A stretch of 64,000 nucleotides of DNA from Marinomonas sp. TW1 (GCF_001625355.1 NZ_JSEE01000006.1:1-64000); one strand, 5' to 3'; positions 28,229-40,018 are shown, counted from the first letter of the stretch. Translations and numbers: made by a program. Notes: generated by a model from the letters alone, not told the origin.

Positions 28229-29322
28229 GTGAAGCAAAAGTGCCAGCTTGGGTAAACATTGCGCTGATTCCTTTTTTGAATATTTTATTGGCCTTTATTG
28301 TCTCTGGTTTGGTGATTCTAGCGATTGGTGAGAACCCGATTGAGGCGGCTGGGTATTTGGTCTACGGTGCGTTCGGTTATGACGAAGGGATTGGTTATAC
28401 GCTGTATTATGCGACCAACCTTATTTTCACCGGATTGGCCGTTTCTGTTGCCTTTAAAGGTGGCTTGTTCAATATCGGTGGTGAAGGTCAGGCATATATT
28501 GGCGGTTTGGGGGTTGGATTAGTTTGTCTGGCGCTCGATCACACGATGCCGCTGTATATTATTGCGCCATTGGCCATTATTGGTGCGGCAGTATTTGGTG
28601 CAGCATGGGCTTACATTCCGGCTTATTTACAAGCGCGTCGTGGCAGTCACATCGTTATCACTACCATTATGTTTAATTTCATCGCCTCTTCTTTAATGGT
28701 TTATTTGATTGTGAACTGGCTAAAAGAAGACGGTCGTATGGCGCCTAACAGCCGAACCTTTGAAGAAAACGCTTGGTTACCTTACTTGCATGAGCTCTTG
28801 TCGCCTCTGGGCATTGATATTGGTGATTCACCATTGAACCTAGCCTTCATCATCGCCTTGATTTGCTGTGTGTTTGTGTGGGGATTGATCTGGCACACGC
28901 GCTGGGGTTATCAATTGCGTACTTTGGGCACCAATCCGACTGCGGCGCGTTACGCGGGCATTGATACCGCCAAGGTGACTATCTGGGCGATGCTGATTTC
29001 CGGTGGTCTAGCCGGTTTTGTCGGCATTAATGAAATCATGGGGGTAAACCACAACCTGTTGCTGAACTTCACCGCCGGTTATGGTTTTGCAGGTATCGCG
29101 GTTTCCTTGATGGGGCGTAATCATCCTATTGGTATTGTGCTAGCGGCGATTCTGTTTGGTGCTTTGTACCAAGGTGGTGCTGAGTTAGCATTTGAAATCC
29201 CGACCATCACACCTGAGATCGTTGTTGTGATTCAAGGTTTGGTGATTCTCTTCTCTGGTGCTCTTGAACATATGTTTAAAGATCGTATTGAAGGCTTTTT
29301 TATTCGCAGAGCGGTAGCGTAG
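28225..29322 (+). CDS. Nucleoside ABC importer permease 1
   Basis: A 365-residue BPD_transp_2 permease (NupB/YufP-like). Multiple membrane helices; typical segments are 'FKGGLFNIGGEGQAYIGGLG', 'RRGSHIVITTIMFNFIA', 'LRTLGTNPTAARYAGI' and 'GYGFAGIAVSLMGRNHP'. Start overlaps the ATPase stop (ATGA). The second permease gene follows 10 bases downstream. Confidence 0.92.
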   Translation: MSEAKVPAWVNIALIPFLNILLAFIVSGLVILAIGENPIEAAGYLVYGAFGYDEGIGYTLYYATNLIFTGLAVSVAFKGGLFNIGGEGQAYIGGLGVGLVCLALDHTMPLYIIAPLAIIGAAVFGAAWAYIPAYLQARRGSHIVITTIMFNFIASSLMVYLIVNWLKEDGRMAPNSRTFEENAWLPYLHELLSPLGIDIGDSPLNLAFIIALICCVFVWGLIWHTRWGYQLRTLGTNPTAARYAGIDTAKVTIWAMLISGGLAGFVGINEIMGVNHNLLLNFTAGYGFAGIAVSLMGRNHPIGIVLAAILFGALYQGGAELAFEIPTITPEIVVVIQGLVILFSGALEHMFKDRIEGFFIRRAVA

Positions 29323-29332
29323 GGGAACCATT

Positions 29333-30301
29333 ATGTTTGAAACATTAATACTTATGTTAGACGCGACCATGCGAGTGTCGACACCACTGATCTTTGCTGC
29401 TTTGGCTGGTTTGTATTCAGAACGTGCGGGCATCGTAGATATTGGTCTGGAAGGTAAAATTTTGGGCAGTGCTTTTGCGGCGGCGGCAGGCGCGGCTATT
29501 TTTGGCTCTGCTTGGATTGGTTTATGTTTTGGTATCATGGCATCCATTTCGTTGGCAATGATCCACGGTTTTGCGTGTATTACGCACCGTGGTGATCACA
29601 TTGTCTCTGGTGTTGCCATTAATACGATTGTCGCAGGTTTAACGGTTACCTTGTCTATGGACTGGTTTGGTATGGGGGGGCAAACACCCACTTTGTCAGG
29701 TGACGCGCGTTTCCTATCCATTACCCTGCCATTTGCCGACGCCTTAGCGGATGTGCCTGTGATTGGTTTGATCTATTCCGAATTGTTAAGTGGCCATAAT
29801 ATTTTGGTGTATTTAGCGTTTGCAATGGTGCCGATGACATTTTGGGTGGTGTATAAAACCCGTTTTGGTTTACGTTTACGTGCTGTGGGTGAAAACCCAC
29901 ATGCGGTTGATACGGCCGGTATTTCGGTTGCTTTCATTCGCTACAGAGCCTTAATTGTGTGTGGTATTTTATGTGGTTTGGCCGGGGCTTACCTGTCGAC
30001 GGCACATAATGCGGGCTTCTTGAAAGACATGAGTGCAGGTAAAGGTTATATGGCGCTTGCTGCGCTGATCTTCGGTAAATGGCGTCCAGTACCAGTGTTG
30101 TTCGCTTGTTTGCTATTCGGCTTCCTCGACGCGGTTGCGGTGCGCATGCAAGGGGTAGTATTGCCAGGTGTTGGTGAAGTGCCAGTTCAAGCCATTGAAG
30201 TCTTGCCTTATGTCTTAACGGTACTGCTTCTTGCTGGTTTCATCGGTAAAGCTGTGGGTCCAAAAGCGATTGGTCGACCCTACGTGAAAGAGCGAGCTTA
30301 A
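29333..30301 (+). CDS. Nucleoside ABC importer permease 2
   Basis: A 322-residue BPD_transp_2 permease (NupC/YufQ-like). Motifs include 'LYSERAGIVDIGLEGKIL', 'HRGDHIVSGVAINTIVAG', 'LRLRAVGENPHAVDTAGI' and 'GKGYMALAALIFGKWRP'. Partner of the preceding permease. The cytidine deaminase gene begins 1 base after its stop. Confidence 0.92.
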   Translation: MFETLILMLDATMRVSTPLIFAALAGLYSERAGIVDIGLEGKILGSAFAAAAGAAIFGSAWIGLCFGIMASISLAMIHGFACITHRGDHIVSGVAINTIVAGLTVTLSMDWFGMGGQTPTLSGDARFLSITLPFADALADVPVIGLIYSELLSGHNILVYLAFAMVPMTFWVVYKTRFGLRLRAVGENPHAVDTAGISVAFIRYRALIVCGILCGLAGAYLSTAHNAGFLKDMSAGKGYMALAALIFGKWRPVPVLFACLLFGFLDAVAVRMQGVVLPGVGEVPVQAIEVLPYVLTVLLLAGFIGKAVGPKAIGRPYVKERA

Positions 30302-30302
30302 T

Positions 30303-30710
30303 ATGTCGGATGCAAAGCAAAGCAAGCAGTTGTTTGATCTTGCTAAAGCCGCGATGAGCCAAGCCTATGTGCCGTACTCTCATTTTACGGTTGGTGCCGC
30401 GATTCTGACGGCATCTGGTGAGCTGTATTCTGGCTGTAATGTAGAAAATGCTTCTTACCCAGAAGGAACTTGTGCGGAAGCTGGGGCAATTGCTGCCATG
30501 GTTCGTGACGGTGAGACACAGATTAAAGAAATCTACGTCATAGGTGAAGGGGATGCATTGGTAACACCTTGTGGCGGCTGCCGTCAGCGTATTCGAGAAT
30601 TTTCTTCTGTGGACACTGTGATCCACATTTGTGGGCCAGAAGGGGTTCGCAAATCATTGACCATGAATGAGTTGTTGCCCTTTTCGTTCGGGCCAGAAAA
30701 TCTCGCTTAA
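30303..30710 (+). CDS. cdd: Cytidine deaminase
   Basis: A 135-residue tetrameric-type zinc enzyme converting (deoxy)cytidine to (deoxy)uridine. Active site: 'GCNVENASYPEGTCAEAGAI' (Cys ligand and catalytic Glu) and 'TPCGGCRQRIREF' (two further Cys ligands). Its position as the last gene of the transporter operon links uptake of nucleosides to salvage. A two-way terminator follows. Confidence 0.96.
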   Translation: MSDAKQSKQLFDLAKAAMSQAYVPYSHFTVGAAILTASGELYSGCNVENASYPEGTCAEAGAIAAMVRDGETQIKEIYVIGEGDALVTPCGGCRQRIREFSSVDTVIHICGPEGVRKSLTMNELLPFSFGPENLA

Positions 30711-30726
30711 CCGTCAGTAAGACGAA

Positions 30727-30758
30727 AAAAAAACCAGTTCATCGAACTGGTTTTTTTG
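30727..30758. terminator. Two-way terminator between cdd and ppk
   Basis: Stem aaaccagttc / gaactggttt with an A-run before and a T-run after. Serves the convergent cdd and ppk genes. Confidence 0.88.
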
Positions 30759-30779
30759 TTTTAGTGGACCTTGAAAAGG

Positions 30780-33005
30780 CTAGCTTTGTCGTGTGCTATC
30801 AGCCAGTTCACTCAACAGGGCACGTTGTGCACTGCGATATTCCCCTTTTCTTGGTTTAGACAATTGATAGGAACCGTCACTTTGTAAAATCCAACTCTGT
30901 GTATTGTCTGTTAAGTAATATTCTAACTCTTTCTTCACTCGACGTACTTGTTTGTAATCCTGCAATGGGAAGGCGACTTCAATTCGGTTATTGAGGTTGC
31001 GATCCATGCCATCGGCACTGGACAAATAGACGGCAGGGTTACGATTATTGTAGAAGTAATAAACACGAGTATGTTCTAAAAAGCGGCCAATAATACTGCG
31101 TACTCGGATATTCGATGAAATGCCTTTAATGCCCGGGCGAAGAGTACAAATGCCACGCACAATCAAATCAATCTTAACACCGGCCTGTGATGCCTTGTAC
31201 AAGGCCTGAACCAGCTTCTGCTCGGTCAAAGAGTTGACCTTGATAATGATGCGAGATGGATCGCCGTTTTGCGCATTTTTGGCTTCGCGGTCGATCATTT
31301 CCAGCAGACGATTACGGAGTGTAAAAGGAGCATGCAGAAGCTTTTTCACCTTCAGCTCTTTACTCATTCCGGTCAGTTGCTGGAAAACCCGATGCACGTC
31401 ATCACCGATTTCCTTGTTGCACGTCATGAAGCTGTAATCCGTGTACAGCCTAGCGTTACCGGCGTGATAGTTACCTGTGCCTAAATGCACATAACGGGTA
31501 AGGTTGTTACCCTCACGACGCACAATCAAAATCATTTTGGCGTGGGTTTTATGACGCACGACACCGTACACCACAATGGCGCCAGCGTCTTGAAGTCGGC
31601 TGGCCAAGGCCAGGTTTTCTGCTTCGTCAAAGCGAGCGCGTAGCTCAATAACGACCGTTACTTCTTTACCATTTCGAGCCGCTTCGACTAAGGCGTTAGC
31701 AATAGGAGAGCGAGCACCCGTTCGGTAAAGGGTTTGGCGTATTGCCACCACGTTCGGGTCTTTCGCAGCTTCGCTTAATAAGTCGATAACAGGCGAAAAA
31801 CTCTCGAACGGGTGCATTAATAGGTAATCGCGCTGACGAATTGCTTCAAATAGTCCACCTGCGCTCGCTAGCTTTCTTGGTAAGCCAGGAGAGAAAGGCG
31901 AGTACATCAAATCAGGACGATCGACTAACTCTAATACGGCCATTAAACGACTTAGGTTCACTGGTCCGTCAATTTGATATAAATCTTGTTGCTCAAGGTC
32001 AAATTGCTTGAGTAGGGAGCTAACAATATGGTCTGGGCAGTTTTCTGCAATCTCGAGGCGAACAGAGCTACCATAATGGCGGCTTTGTAATTCGGTTCGA
32101 AGCGCACCCGCTAAATCCACGCCAATATCATCGGAATCCACTTCTAAATCGGCGTTACGAGTGAGTCGGAATTGGTAGCAACCTTTGACCGTCATGCCAG
32201 GAAACAATTGATCAGCGTGAGCGTGAATAATCGAAGACAGGAAGACCATGTTGTCGCCGCCTTCACTGACATCGTCAGGCAGTTTCACCAAACGCGGTAA
32301 GGAGCTTGGTGCTGGCACAATTGCCAGTCCGTTTTCACGGCCGAAGGCATCGCGTCCTTCTAGTTCAACCACAAAGTTAAAGGTTTTGTTTGCCAGCCTA
32401 GGAAAAGGGTGCGCTGGATCCAAGCCAATCGGGCTGATAATAGGCAGTACATTATCTCTAAAGTAGCGACGTACCCAGTTGGATTGTTTGTCTGTCCATA
32501 GGGTACGGCGAATAAATTGCACATTCTCTTCCGCTAATTTAGGGAAGATGATGTCATTGAGTATACGATATTGGCGACGTACTAATTTGTGGGCATGTTC
32601 ACTGATTAGATTCAGCACCTTCTTCGGGTGCATGCCGTCTGGGCCGTTTTTCTCGCGGCTGTATTCCAGTTGGCTCTTTAATCCAGCGACACGAATTTCG
32701 AAGAATTCGTCCATATTGGAGCTGAAAATACACAAAAACATCAAACGGTTGAGAATTGGGTGGTTTTCATCCATGGCCTGTTCAAGCACACGGGCATTGA
32801 ATTGCAGGTGACTTAACTCTCGGTTGAAATACAGTTCAGGATCGCCCAGATCAATTTCTTCTGGTAAACGTTCCTCAATGGCGATCTTGGTCGGGTCTTG
32901 TGGTTGCTCTGGAATGGGCTCAAGAACCAATTCGGCATCCAGTTCCATCGGCGGTGCGGTAGGAACGCCCTTTTTTTCAACGTCGTTAACAGGCTGCTCA
33001 GACAT
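30780..33005 (-). CDS. ppk: Polyphosphate kinase 1
   Basis: A 741-residue PPK1 that makes polyphosphate from ATP. An acidic, proline-rich N-terminal extension of ~50 residues precedes the core '[19 protein letters not shown]'. Others: '[17 protein letters not shown]', '[15 protein letters not shown]', phospho-accepting His region '[10 protein letters not shown]', '[10 protein letters not shown]' and '[17 protein letters not shown]'. hemB lies 180 bases upstream on the same strand. Confidence 0.96.
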   Translation of the reverse strand: MSEQPVNDVEKKGVPTAPPMELDAELVLEPIPEQPQDPTKIAIEERLPEEIDLGDPELYFNRELSHLQFNARVLEQAMDENHPILNRLMFLCIFSSNMDEFFEIRVAGLKSQLEYSREKNGPDGMHPKKVLNLISEHAHKLVRRQYRILNDIIFPKLAEENVQFIRRTLWTDKQSNWVRRYFRDNVLPIISPIGLDPAHPFPRLANKTFNFVVELEGRDAFGRENGLAIVPAPSSLPRLVKLPDDVSEGGDNMVFLSSIIHAHADQLFPGMTVKGCYQFRLTRNADLEVDSDDIGVDLAGALRTELQSRHYGSSVRLEIAENCPDHIVSSLLKQFDLEQQDLYQIDGPVNLSRLMAVLELVDRPDLMYSPFSPGLPRKLASAGGLFEAIRQRDYLLMHPFESFSPVIDLLSEAAKDPNVVAIRQTLYRTGARSPIANALVEAARNGKEVTVVIELRARFDEAENLALASRLQDAGAIVVYGVVRHKTHAKMILIVRREGNNLTRYVHLGTGNYHAGNARLYTDYSFMTCNKEIGDDVHRVFQQLTGMSKELKVKKLLHAPFTLRNRLLEMIDREAKNAQNGDPSRIIIKVNSLTEQKLVQALYKASQAGVKIDLIVRGICTLRPGIKGISSNIRVRSIIGRFLEHTRVYYFYNNRNPAVYLSSADGMDRNLNNRIEVAFPLQDYKQVRRVKKELEYYLTDNTQSWILQSDGSYQLSKPRKGEYRSAQRALLSELADSTRQS

Positions 33006-33185
33006 GTGCTTCTATTCTCTCCAAATACCTTTATATGTTGTTGGTATTCCTTGTCTTTGCTGCCTTCAATTGTTGAAAGCAGCTATAAACAAATTACACC
33101 AATGCCGCCTGCTGGTCACCAGATTCTCTGGTTTTATTTCAATATTTATAAAATTAAGGAAAGCACGAATCAGTTCGTACCTTCT

Positions 33186-34214
<1,029 letters not shown>

Positions 34215-34305
34215 TTATGTGACAATAATAAGACAGAGTCATGAGGAAAGCCTTGCGATTAGGCAATTAGAGAAACTTTACCCCATTATTTACTCAGTTA
34301 GCGGT

Positions 34306-36228
34306 TTATTGAAGTTCTGCTTCCGCTGCTTCGAGTTCCTCTTGCGCTTCAAACCAAGCTTCTTCGCTTTCTTCTAAGGATTTTTTCCATTGCGCTTCGT
34401 CGCTGAGTAAGGCTTGTAGTTTGTCTTTTTGGCTCGCTTCATAAAGGCTGGAATCGGCCATTTTCTCAGAGATCACATCCAGCTTACTTTGCGCCATTTG
34501 AACGGCTTTTTCATGTTGGTCAATTTGTTTACGAAGCGGTCGTAGTTTCTCGCGAAGTTCTGCGGCTTTTCGTCGCTCTTCTTTGCGATCGATTTTATCT
34601 ACTTTGATTTCCTGCTCACCTTTTTCTTCTCTTAAAGATTGGGCTTGTCTAGCTTGTAACCAAGCATGGTACGCGGCCAGATCACCATCAAAGGCTTGAA
34701 TCTGGTGGTCAGCGACCAAATAGAACTCATCTACTGTGCTGTTTAATAAATGGCGATCGTGTGAAACCAGTAAAATGGCTCCAGGAAAGGCTTGCAAGGC
34801 TTCGGTTAAGGCTTGGCGCATTTCTAGATCCAAGTGGTTCGTTGGCTCATCGAGAATGAGAAGGTTGGGTTTGGTCCAAGTGATTAACGACAAGGCCAAG
34901 CGCGCCTTTTCCCCCCCAGAAAAACCTTTTACGGCACGCAACGCGTCGTCCCCAATAAAGCCAAAACCACCTAGATAGCGACGAATATCGCTTTCTAACA
35001 CTTTGGGCGACAGTCTTTGTATGTGCAAAACAGGAGAGGCTTCCAAATCCAGTGCACTGAGCTGGTGTTGTGAGAAATAGCCGATGGCTAGGTTTTCTCC
35101 AGTCACTCTGTCACCTGATAAGAGTGGAATTTCCCCTACAATGGATTTGATTAAGGTGGATTTACCTGCCCCATTTGGACCCAGTAAGCCGATGCGTTGA
35201 CCATCACGGATGGTGAAGTTGGTGTTGCCAAGTTGTTGTGTTTGAACCTGTTGTTCTGAGGTATAGCCGAGGTTTGCTTGAATCAGGTTAATCAGTTGTT
35301 GAGAGGTCTTTTCGGCCACGGGAATGCTGAATTCGAACTGGGAATCAATGTGCGCAGGTCCAATGAGTTCCATTTTCTCCAGCATTTTTAAGCGGCTTTG
35401 AGCCTGCTTGGCTTTGTCCGCTTTGTAGCGAAAACGGTCCACGTATTGTTGTAAGTGGGCTCGCTTCGTCTGCTGCTTTTCATAGTTGGCTTGCTGTTGG
35501 GCAAGATGTTCTGCACGTTGGCGTTCGTAGTCAGAGTAGTTGCCTTTATAAAGCGTTAGTTTTTTCTGGTACAGATGCACAATGTGGCTACAAATACCAT
35601 CTATGAAGTCTCGGTCGTGGGAGATCAGTAATAGGGTGCCTGGGTACTGACGTAGCCAGTTTTCTAGCCACATGACGGCGTCTAAGTCTAAGTGGTTGGT
35701 CGGCTCATCCAGCAGTAACACGTCAGAGGGGCACATTAACGCTTTGGCTAGGTTGAGGCGAATGCGCCATCCACCGGAGAAATCTGATACGGGTTTGTGC
35801 ATGTCGGACATTTTAAAGCCGAGACCTTGCAGTAATGTCTCAGCGCGAGACTCTGCGGTGTAGCCTTGTGCAGTTTCAAACTCTGCTAGCCAAGTAGCGT
35901 GAGCATGATGATCACCTGAGGTTTCGGCTTGCAGGATGTGGGCTTGTATTTTTCTGAGGTTATCGTCGCCATCAAGACAGTAATCCAATGCCGAGCGTTG
36001 TGTTTCCTCAACTTCTTGCGCCATAAACGCAATGCGGCGTTGGCCTGGCAGGATGACTTCACCTGTGTCCGCTTGTAACTCGCCTTTGATCATGGCAAAC
36101 AGAGACGATTTACCGGCGCCATTGGCCCCGATAAGACCGACTTTTTGGCCTTCAAATACGGTGAGATCGGCTTCTTCCAATAAGAATTGCGTACCACGTT
36201 GTAAACTGACTTCGGTGAATTGAATCAT
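34306..36228 (-). CDS. yheS: ABC-F family ATPase, YheS-like
   Basis: A 640-residue ABC-F protein, soluble and without membrane domains; the family acts on ribosomes. Two ABC cassettes: Walker A 'GANGAGKSS' and 'GPNGAGKST', signatures 'DFSGGWRIRLNLAKAL' and 'GFSGGEKARLALSL', Walker B 'LLLDEPTNHLDLDA' and 'LILDEPTNHLDLE'. The inter-domain linker is basic and helical ('KADKAKQAQSRLKMLEKME') and the tail is a charged coiled coil (~530-640). Confidence 0.93.
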   Translation of the reverse strand: MIQFTEVSLQRGTQFLLEEADLTVFEGQKVGLIGANGAGKSSLFAMIKGELQADTGEVILPGQRRIAFMAQEVEETQRSALDYCLDGDDNLRKIQAHILQAETSGDHHAHATWLAEFETAQGYTAESRAETLLQGLGFKMSDMHKPVSDFSGGWRIRLNLAKALMCPSDVLLLDEPTNHLDLDAVMWLENWLRQYPGTLLLISHDRDFIDGICSHIVHLYQKKLTLYKGNYSDYERQRAEHLAQQQANYEKQQTKRAHLQQYVDRFRYKADKAKQAQSRLKMLEKMELIGPAHIDSQFEFSIPVAEKTSQQLINLIQANLGYTSEQQVQTQQLGNTNFTIRDGQRIGLLGPNGAGKSTLIKSIVGEIPLLSGDRVTGENLAIGYFSQHQLSALDLEASPVLHIQRLSPKVLESDIRRYLGGFGFIGDDALRAVKGFSGGEKARLALSLITWTKPNLLILDEPTNHLDLEMRQALTEALQAFPGAILLVSHDRHLLNSTVDEFYLVADHQIQAFDGDLAAYHAWLQARQAQSLREEKGEQEIKVDKIDRKEERRKAAELREKLRPLRKQIDQHEKAVQMAQSKLDVISEKMADSSLYEASQKDKLQALLSDEAQWKKSLEESEEAWFEAQEELEAAEAELQ

Positions 36229-36428
36229 ATAAGCGAACTGTCTCTTACCTCAAAAAAAGAGGACTAATGTCTGTGTGGGGGTATTTTAGAGTGCTCTAAT
36301 AAGAAACGAAATAGCAAAGGTGTTAGTTACACTGTTTTAAAGTGGATGATTGCTTTTCGCAAGGGTAAAATGGCGCGCATCTATGTTATGAATTTTATCA
36401 TCAGCTTTGAGCTGAGAAGGTGCTTTTT

Positions 36429-37304
36429 GTGAATAATTTATCAGTGAATGAGATTCAACGCTTTTCGTTTGATCATACCAATGTGCGTGGCGAGCGAGTG
36501 TTGTTGAACAGTGCGTATCAAGAAATCATTCAGCGTAAAGAATACCCTTTACCCTTGGAAAAACTCTTGGGTGAGTTTGTCGCGGCCATTGCTTTGTTGC
36601 GTGACATTATCAAGATAGATGGTGTTTTATCCATGCAAGCTAAAGGTAATGGTTTTCTTTCTACTTTAATGACGGAGTGCGATGAATTCCAAAATTTGCG
36701 CGGCATTGTGCAATGGGATGAGGAGCAAACCTTACCAGACACGCTTTCGTTGAAAGATTTGCTGGCTGGTGGGTATTTGGTGATCACCATTCAACCACGC
36801 AATGGTCAGCGCTATCAGGGCATTGTGGAAGTGGTTGGTGATACCTTGGCAGAATGTCTAGAGCAATACTTTTTGCAGTCTGAGCAGTTACCAAGTCGGG
36901 TTTGGCTAGCGGCGAATGGCTCTCAGTGTGGTGGTTTATTCTTACAGCGATTGCCGCAAGAACAAGCCAAGGCTGGTGATACCGATGCTTGGGACCGTTT
37001 TACACATCTTGCCTCAACGGTGTCAGAAGACGAGCTGTTGGGATTGGATACGGAGACGTTATTGCATCGTTTGTATCATGAAGAAGAAGTGCGCATGTAC
37101 GACTCGAAACAGATGCAATTTGGTTGTTCATGCTCTCGTCAACGTATGTTGGATGCGGTGATGTCGTTAGGGGCGGAAGAGATTCGTCAGCTGTTGATTG
37201 AGCAAAGTGCGATTAAGGTCGACTGTCAATTCTGTGCAGAGCAATATGAATTCAAAGAGGCCGATCTAGTCGACATGCTAGGAGATCAGGCACAAACGCA
37301 CTAA
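36429..37304 (+). CDS. hslO: Redox-regulated chaperone Hsp33
   Basis: A 291-residue holdase activated by oxidation. The C-terminal redox zinc site is present as 'FGCSCSRQR' ... 'DCQFCAEQYEF' (CxC and CxxC). The upstream core has 'LLRDIIKIDGVLSMQAKGNG' and 'SQCGGLFLQRLP'. Start GTG 36429 has 'gagaagg' 8 bases upstream; GTG 36420 overlaps that site. Confidence 0.94.
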   Translation: MNNLSVNEIQRFSFDHTNVRGERVLLNSAYQEIIQRKEYPLPLEKLLGEFVAAIALLRDIIKIDGVLSMQAKGNGFLSTLMTECDEFQNLRGIVQWDEEQTLPDTLSLKDLLAGGYLVITIQPRNGQRYQGIVEVVGDTLAECLEQYFLQSEQLPSRVWLAANGSQCGGLFLQRLPQEQAKAGDTDAWDRFTHLASTVSEDELLGLDTETLLHRLYHEEEVRMYDSKQMQFGCSCSRQRMLDAVMSLGAEEIRQLLIEQSAIKVDCQFCAEQYEFKEADLVDMLGDQAQTH

Positions 37305-37323
37305 GCGAGTGCTTTTCCTATGA

Positions 37324-37725
37324 TCAATACTTGGCGTGGTTGACCAAATCTCGCCAAGTGATGATGCCAATCACATGATCTTCCTCGTCGACGACGGGGA
37401 AGCATGAAATATCCACTTTTTTTAGCCAAGCCAGAATCTCTGTAATCGGCGTGTCGGCTTTCACACGGATTGGTTGACGTGTCATGATTTGATGGGCGGC
37501 ACGATTTAATGTGTCTAGGTCTCTTGCTTGTTCCGATACGCTGTCGATGAACGGGCTGACCAAGCGTAAAATATCTCGATCTGAAATGATGCCAACCAGA
37601 CGACCCTGTTCGGTAACCGGCAGGTGATGGAAGCCATGTTGCTGTAGCAGGTTTTTCACTTCAGGCACTCTGTCGTCCATGTCAACACAGATAACATTGC
37701 TCACCATAATGTCTTGAGCTTTCAT
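37324..37725 (-). CDS. CBS-domain-pair protein
   Basis: A 133-residue protein made only of two CBS domains: 'MKAQDIMVSNVICVDMDDRV ... GRLVGIISDRDILRLV' and 'IMTRQPIRVKADTPITEIL ... DHVIGIITWRDLVN'. Such modules bind adenine nucleotides and usually regulate a partner, which cannot be identified here. It is convergent with hslO. Confidence 0.9.
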   Translation of the reverse strand: MKAQDIMVSNVICVDMDDRVPEVKNLLQQHGFHHLPVTEQGRLVGIISDRDILRLVSPFIDSVSEQARDLDTLNRAAHQIMTRQPIRVKADTPITEILAWLKKVDISCFPVVDEEDHVIGIITWRDLVNHAKY

Positions 37726-38148
37726 TGCTTAAGTCTCCATGCCAGTGAAAATTGAATTTCGTGCGGTGATAACGAGTATTACGAATTAATTATAGCTGCA
37801 AAATCGAAGCAAGTTTTTTATTAATGCCTTAAAAATCCTATTTCTTGTCGCTAAAGTCAATAAAATGTCATAGATCGTGTTGCTCGAAATGTTAATATAT
37901 CTACAAACTTAGACTAAGGTCTCAAGACATTGGGGACAAAATCCGTATAATCACTTTTTATCCACTTAGAATCCTTTATGGCTTGTTTATTTTTTAATCT
38001 AGCTGCTTGCCAATGCAAATAAAAGCATTCTGAGGAACCGATAAGAAAGTATTGCAGTACCTCCTCTAATAATAACTAGCTGCTGGCCAAAAGCCCCCTT
38101 TCTAAATCAGTCTCAACTTTACAATTGGGTATGACACGGCGAAATTTT
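37726..38148. promoter_or_regulatory. Upstream region of mqo with candidate -10
   Basis: About 420 bases without a gene between the CBS gene and mqo. A perfect TATAAT lies at 37946-37951, with no convincing -35. That places the transcript start near 37958 and gives mqo a leader of ~190 bases. No other element is evident. Confidence 0.4.
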
Positions 38149-39627
38149 ATGACTTCAAATTTAGTAGACGTTTTACTCGTCGGTGGCGGTGCTATGAGCA
38201 CCACACTAGGCGTATTGCTAAAACAACTTGATCCTAATATGTCCATCTTAATGGTGGAGCGTTTAGACAGTGTCGCAAAAGAAAGTACGGATGGTTGGAA
38301 TAACGCAGGGACAGGACATGCCGCGTATTGCGAATTAAATTACACCTCAGAAAATTCAGATGGTTCAGTGAACATTGATAAAGCGGTCAGTATTAATGCT
38401 GCTTTTGAAGTGAGCCTGCAGTTTTGGTCTTACCTTGTTGAACAAGGGTTAATGCCAGCGCCTAAAGAATTCATCAATCGCGTACCTCATCAGAGTTTTG
38501 TCTGGGGGGAGCGTAATGTAAACATGCTAAAAGCACGTCATCAAGCGATGAGTGCACATCCTGCGTTCAAAGAAATGGAGTACACGGAAGACCGTGATAC
38601 TTTGGCTCAATGGATGCCATTAATTATGCAAAACCGCGGTGTGGATGAGCCTTTGGCTGCGACTCGCATCGAACATGGTGCAGACGTTAATTTTGGTGCC
38701 ATTGCTCGTAATATGAGCAAGTTGCTGGAAAGGTCTGATCAGTTTGAACTTAGCTTGAAGAGCGAAGTAACGGACCTTGAACAAGGGCCAGATGGTCGTT
38801 GGAAAGTGACTTTAGACGTGAACGGTAAAGAGCGAGTAATTGACGCTAAATTTGTTTTCTTAGGGGCGGGAGGTGGCGCCTTGCCGCTGCTGCAAAAATC
38901 CGGCATCAAAGAAAGCAATGGTTATGGTGGCTTTCCAGTCAGTGGCCAATGGCTTGTATGTGACAAACCAGAATTGGTTGAGCAGCACTTTGCTAAAGTG
39001 TATGGCGCTGCACCGATTGGTGCGCCACCTATGTCAGTGCCACATCTAGACACTCGAATCATTGATGGCAAAAAAGCCATTTTGTTCGGGCCTTTTGCAG
39101 GCTTCACCACTAAGTTCTTAAAAACGGGCTCATTTTTGGATCTGCCAAAGAGTGTTCGTTTTAACAACATCAAACCTATGTTGAGTGTCGGTAAGAACAA
39201 CATGGATCTGACGCGTTACTTGATTAGCGAGGTGATGCAATCCCATAAAGATCGTTGTAACTCTTTGCGTCAATTTTACCCTGATGCGAAAGATGAAGAC
39301 TGGGAATTGGCGTACGCCGGGCAGCGAGTTCAGATTATCAAGAAGGACGAGAAGGGCGCCGGTAAACTGGAGTTTGGTACCGAAGCGATCACATCTCAAG
39401 ACGGTTCTTTGGCTGCTTTGCTTGGAGCGTCACCTGGTGCGTCTACTACAGTGAATACCATGATTGGCATTCTTGAGCGTTGTTTCGCAGACCGTCTAAA
39501 TGACAGCGAATGGCAAACGAAGATGAAACAAATGGTGCCTTCTTACGGTGAGTCATTGGTTGAAAACACGGACTTGTTACTGACGATTCGAGATCGTACC
39601 CTATCAACATTGGAATTAAAGCCCTAA
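38149..39627 (+). CDS. mqo: Malate:quinone oxidoreductase
   Basis: A ~492-residue membrane-associated FAD enzyme that oxidises malate to oxaloacetate and passes electrons to quinone. The FAD-binding N-terminus is 'VDVLLVGGGAMSTTLGVLLK', then 'STDGWNNAGTGHAAYCELNYT', 'FLGAGGGALPLLQKSGI', 'VSGQWLVC' and 'LGASPGASTTVNTMI'. Start: ATG 38149 fits the family N-terminus; ATG 38131 and TTG 38125 are in frame upstream, and none has a good ribosome-binding site. Confidence 0.95.
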   Translation: MTSNLVDVLLVGGGAMSTTLGVLLKQLDPNMSILMVERLDSVAKESTDGWNNAGTGHAAYCELNYTSENSDGSVNIDKAVSINAAFEVSLQFWSYLVEQGLMPAPKEFINRVPHQSFVWGERNVNMLKARHQAMSAHPAFKEMEYTEDRDTLAQWMPLIMQNRGVDEPLAATRIEHGADVNFGAIARNMSKLLERSDQFELSLKSEVTDLEQGPDGRWKVTLDVNGKERVIDAKFVFLGAGGGALPLLQKSGIKESNGYGGFPVSGQWLVCDKPELVEQHFAKVYGAAPIGAPPMSVPHLDTRIIDGKKAILFGPFAGFTTKFLKTGSFLDLPKSVRFNNIKPMLSVGKNNMDLTRYLISEVMQSHKDRCNSLRQFYPDAKDEDWELAYAGQRVQIIKKDEKGAGKLEFGTEAITSQDGSLAALLGASPGASTTVNTMIGILERCFADRLNDSEWQTKMKQMVPSYGESLVENTDLLLTIRDRTLSTLELKP

Positions 39628-39646
39628 GCTGGTTTTAATGTCATTC

Positions 39647-39675
39647 AAAAGCTGGGAATGTGGCCCAGCTTTTTT
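39647..39675 (+). terminator. Intrinsic terminator of mqo
   Basis: Stem aaaagctggg / cccagctttt with a 7-base loop and a T-run. Confidence 0.88.
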
Positions 39676-39703
39676 GTATCCGTCAAAAAAGTAGAGAGAG
39701 ATT

Positions 39704-39967
39704 ATGTCAGTAACCTTTGCTGATCGAGCTGATCAGCTGTGCGATAAATTGCGCGAACTAGAGCATCAAGCCGAAGAGGGAGATCAACTCTTTTATTGTG
39801 CTTACTTGTTAGGCTTGTTGGGATTGCACAGCAGTGTAGAAGGGGAAGGCGCGGATGAATTTGACTTCGCCTTTGAAGGAACTTTGAAAGAAACGCTTGA
39901 GTCAGAAGGCGTGTCAGCAGCGGATCAGCAAGAGATCCTGCAGCTTTGGACGTCAGTGATCGCTTAA
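39704..39967 (+). CDS. YfcL-family small protein
   Basis: An 87-residue acidic protein resembling E. coli YfcL in size and in the pattern 'EEGDQLFYCAYLLGLLGLHS ... LKETLESEGVSAADQQEILQLW'. Function of the family is unknown. It stands alone between two terminators, with its own ribosome-binding site 'agagag'. Confidence 0.7.
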   Translation: MSVTFADRADQLCDKLRELEHQAEEGDQLFYCAYLLGLLGLHSSVEGEGADEFDFAFEGTLKETLESEGVSAADQQEILQLWTSVIA

Positions 39968-39988
39968 AACTGAGCGTCTTTCTAGACG

Positions 39989-40018
39989 AAAAAAGAGAAG
40001 TCTTGGACTTCTCTTTTT
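39989..40018 (+). terminator. Intrinsic terminator after yfcL-like gene
   Basis: Stem aaaaagagaagtc / gacttctcttttt, 3-base loop. Symmetric, so it may also act on fre from the other strand. Confidence 0.85.

Noticed and set aside
29185..29547. 120-codon antisense ORF across two permease genes
   Set aside because: Ala/Lys-rich shadow spanning the junction of two real genes.
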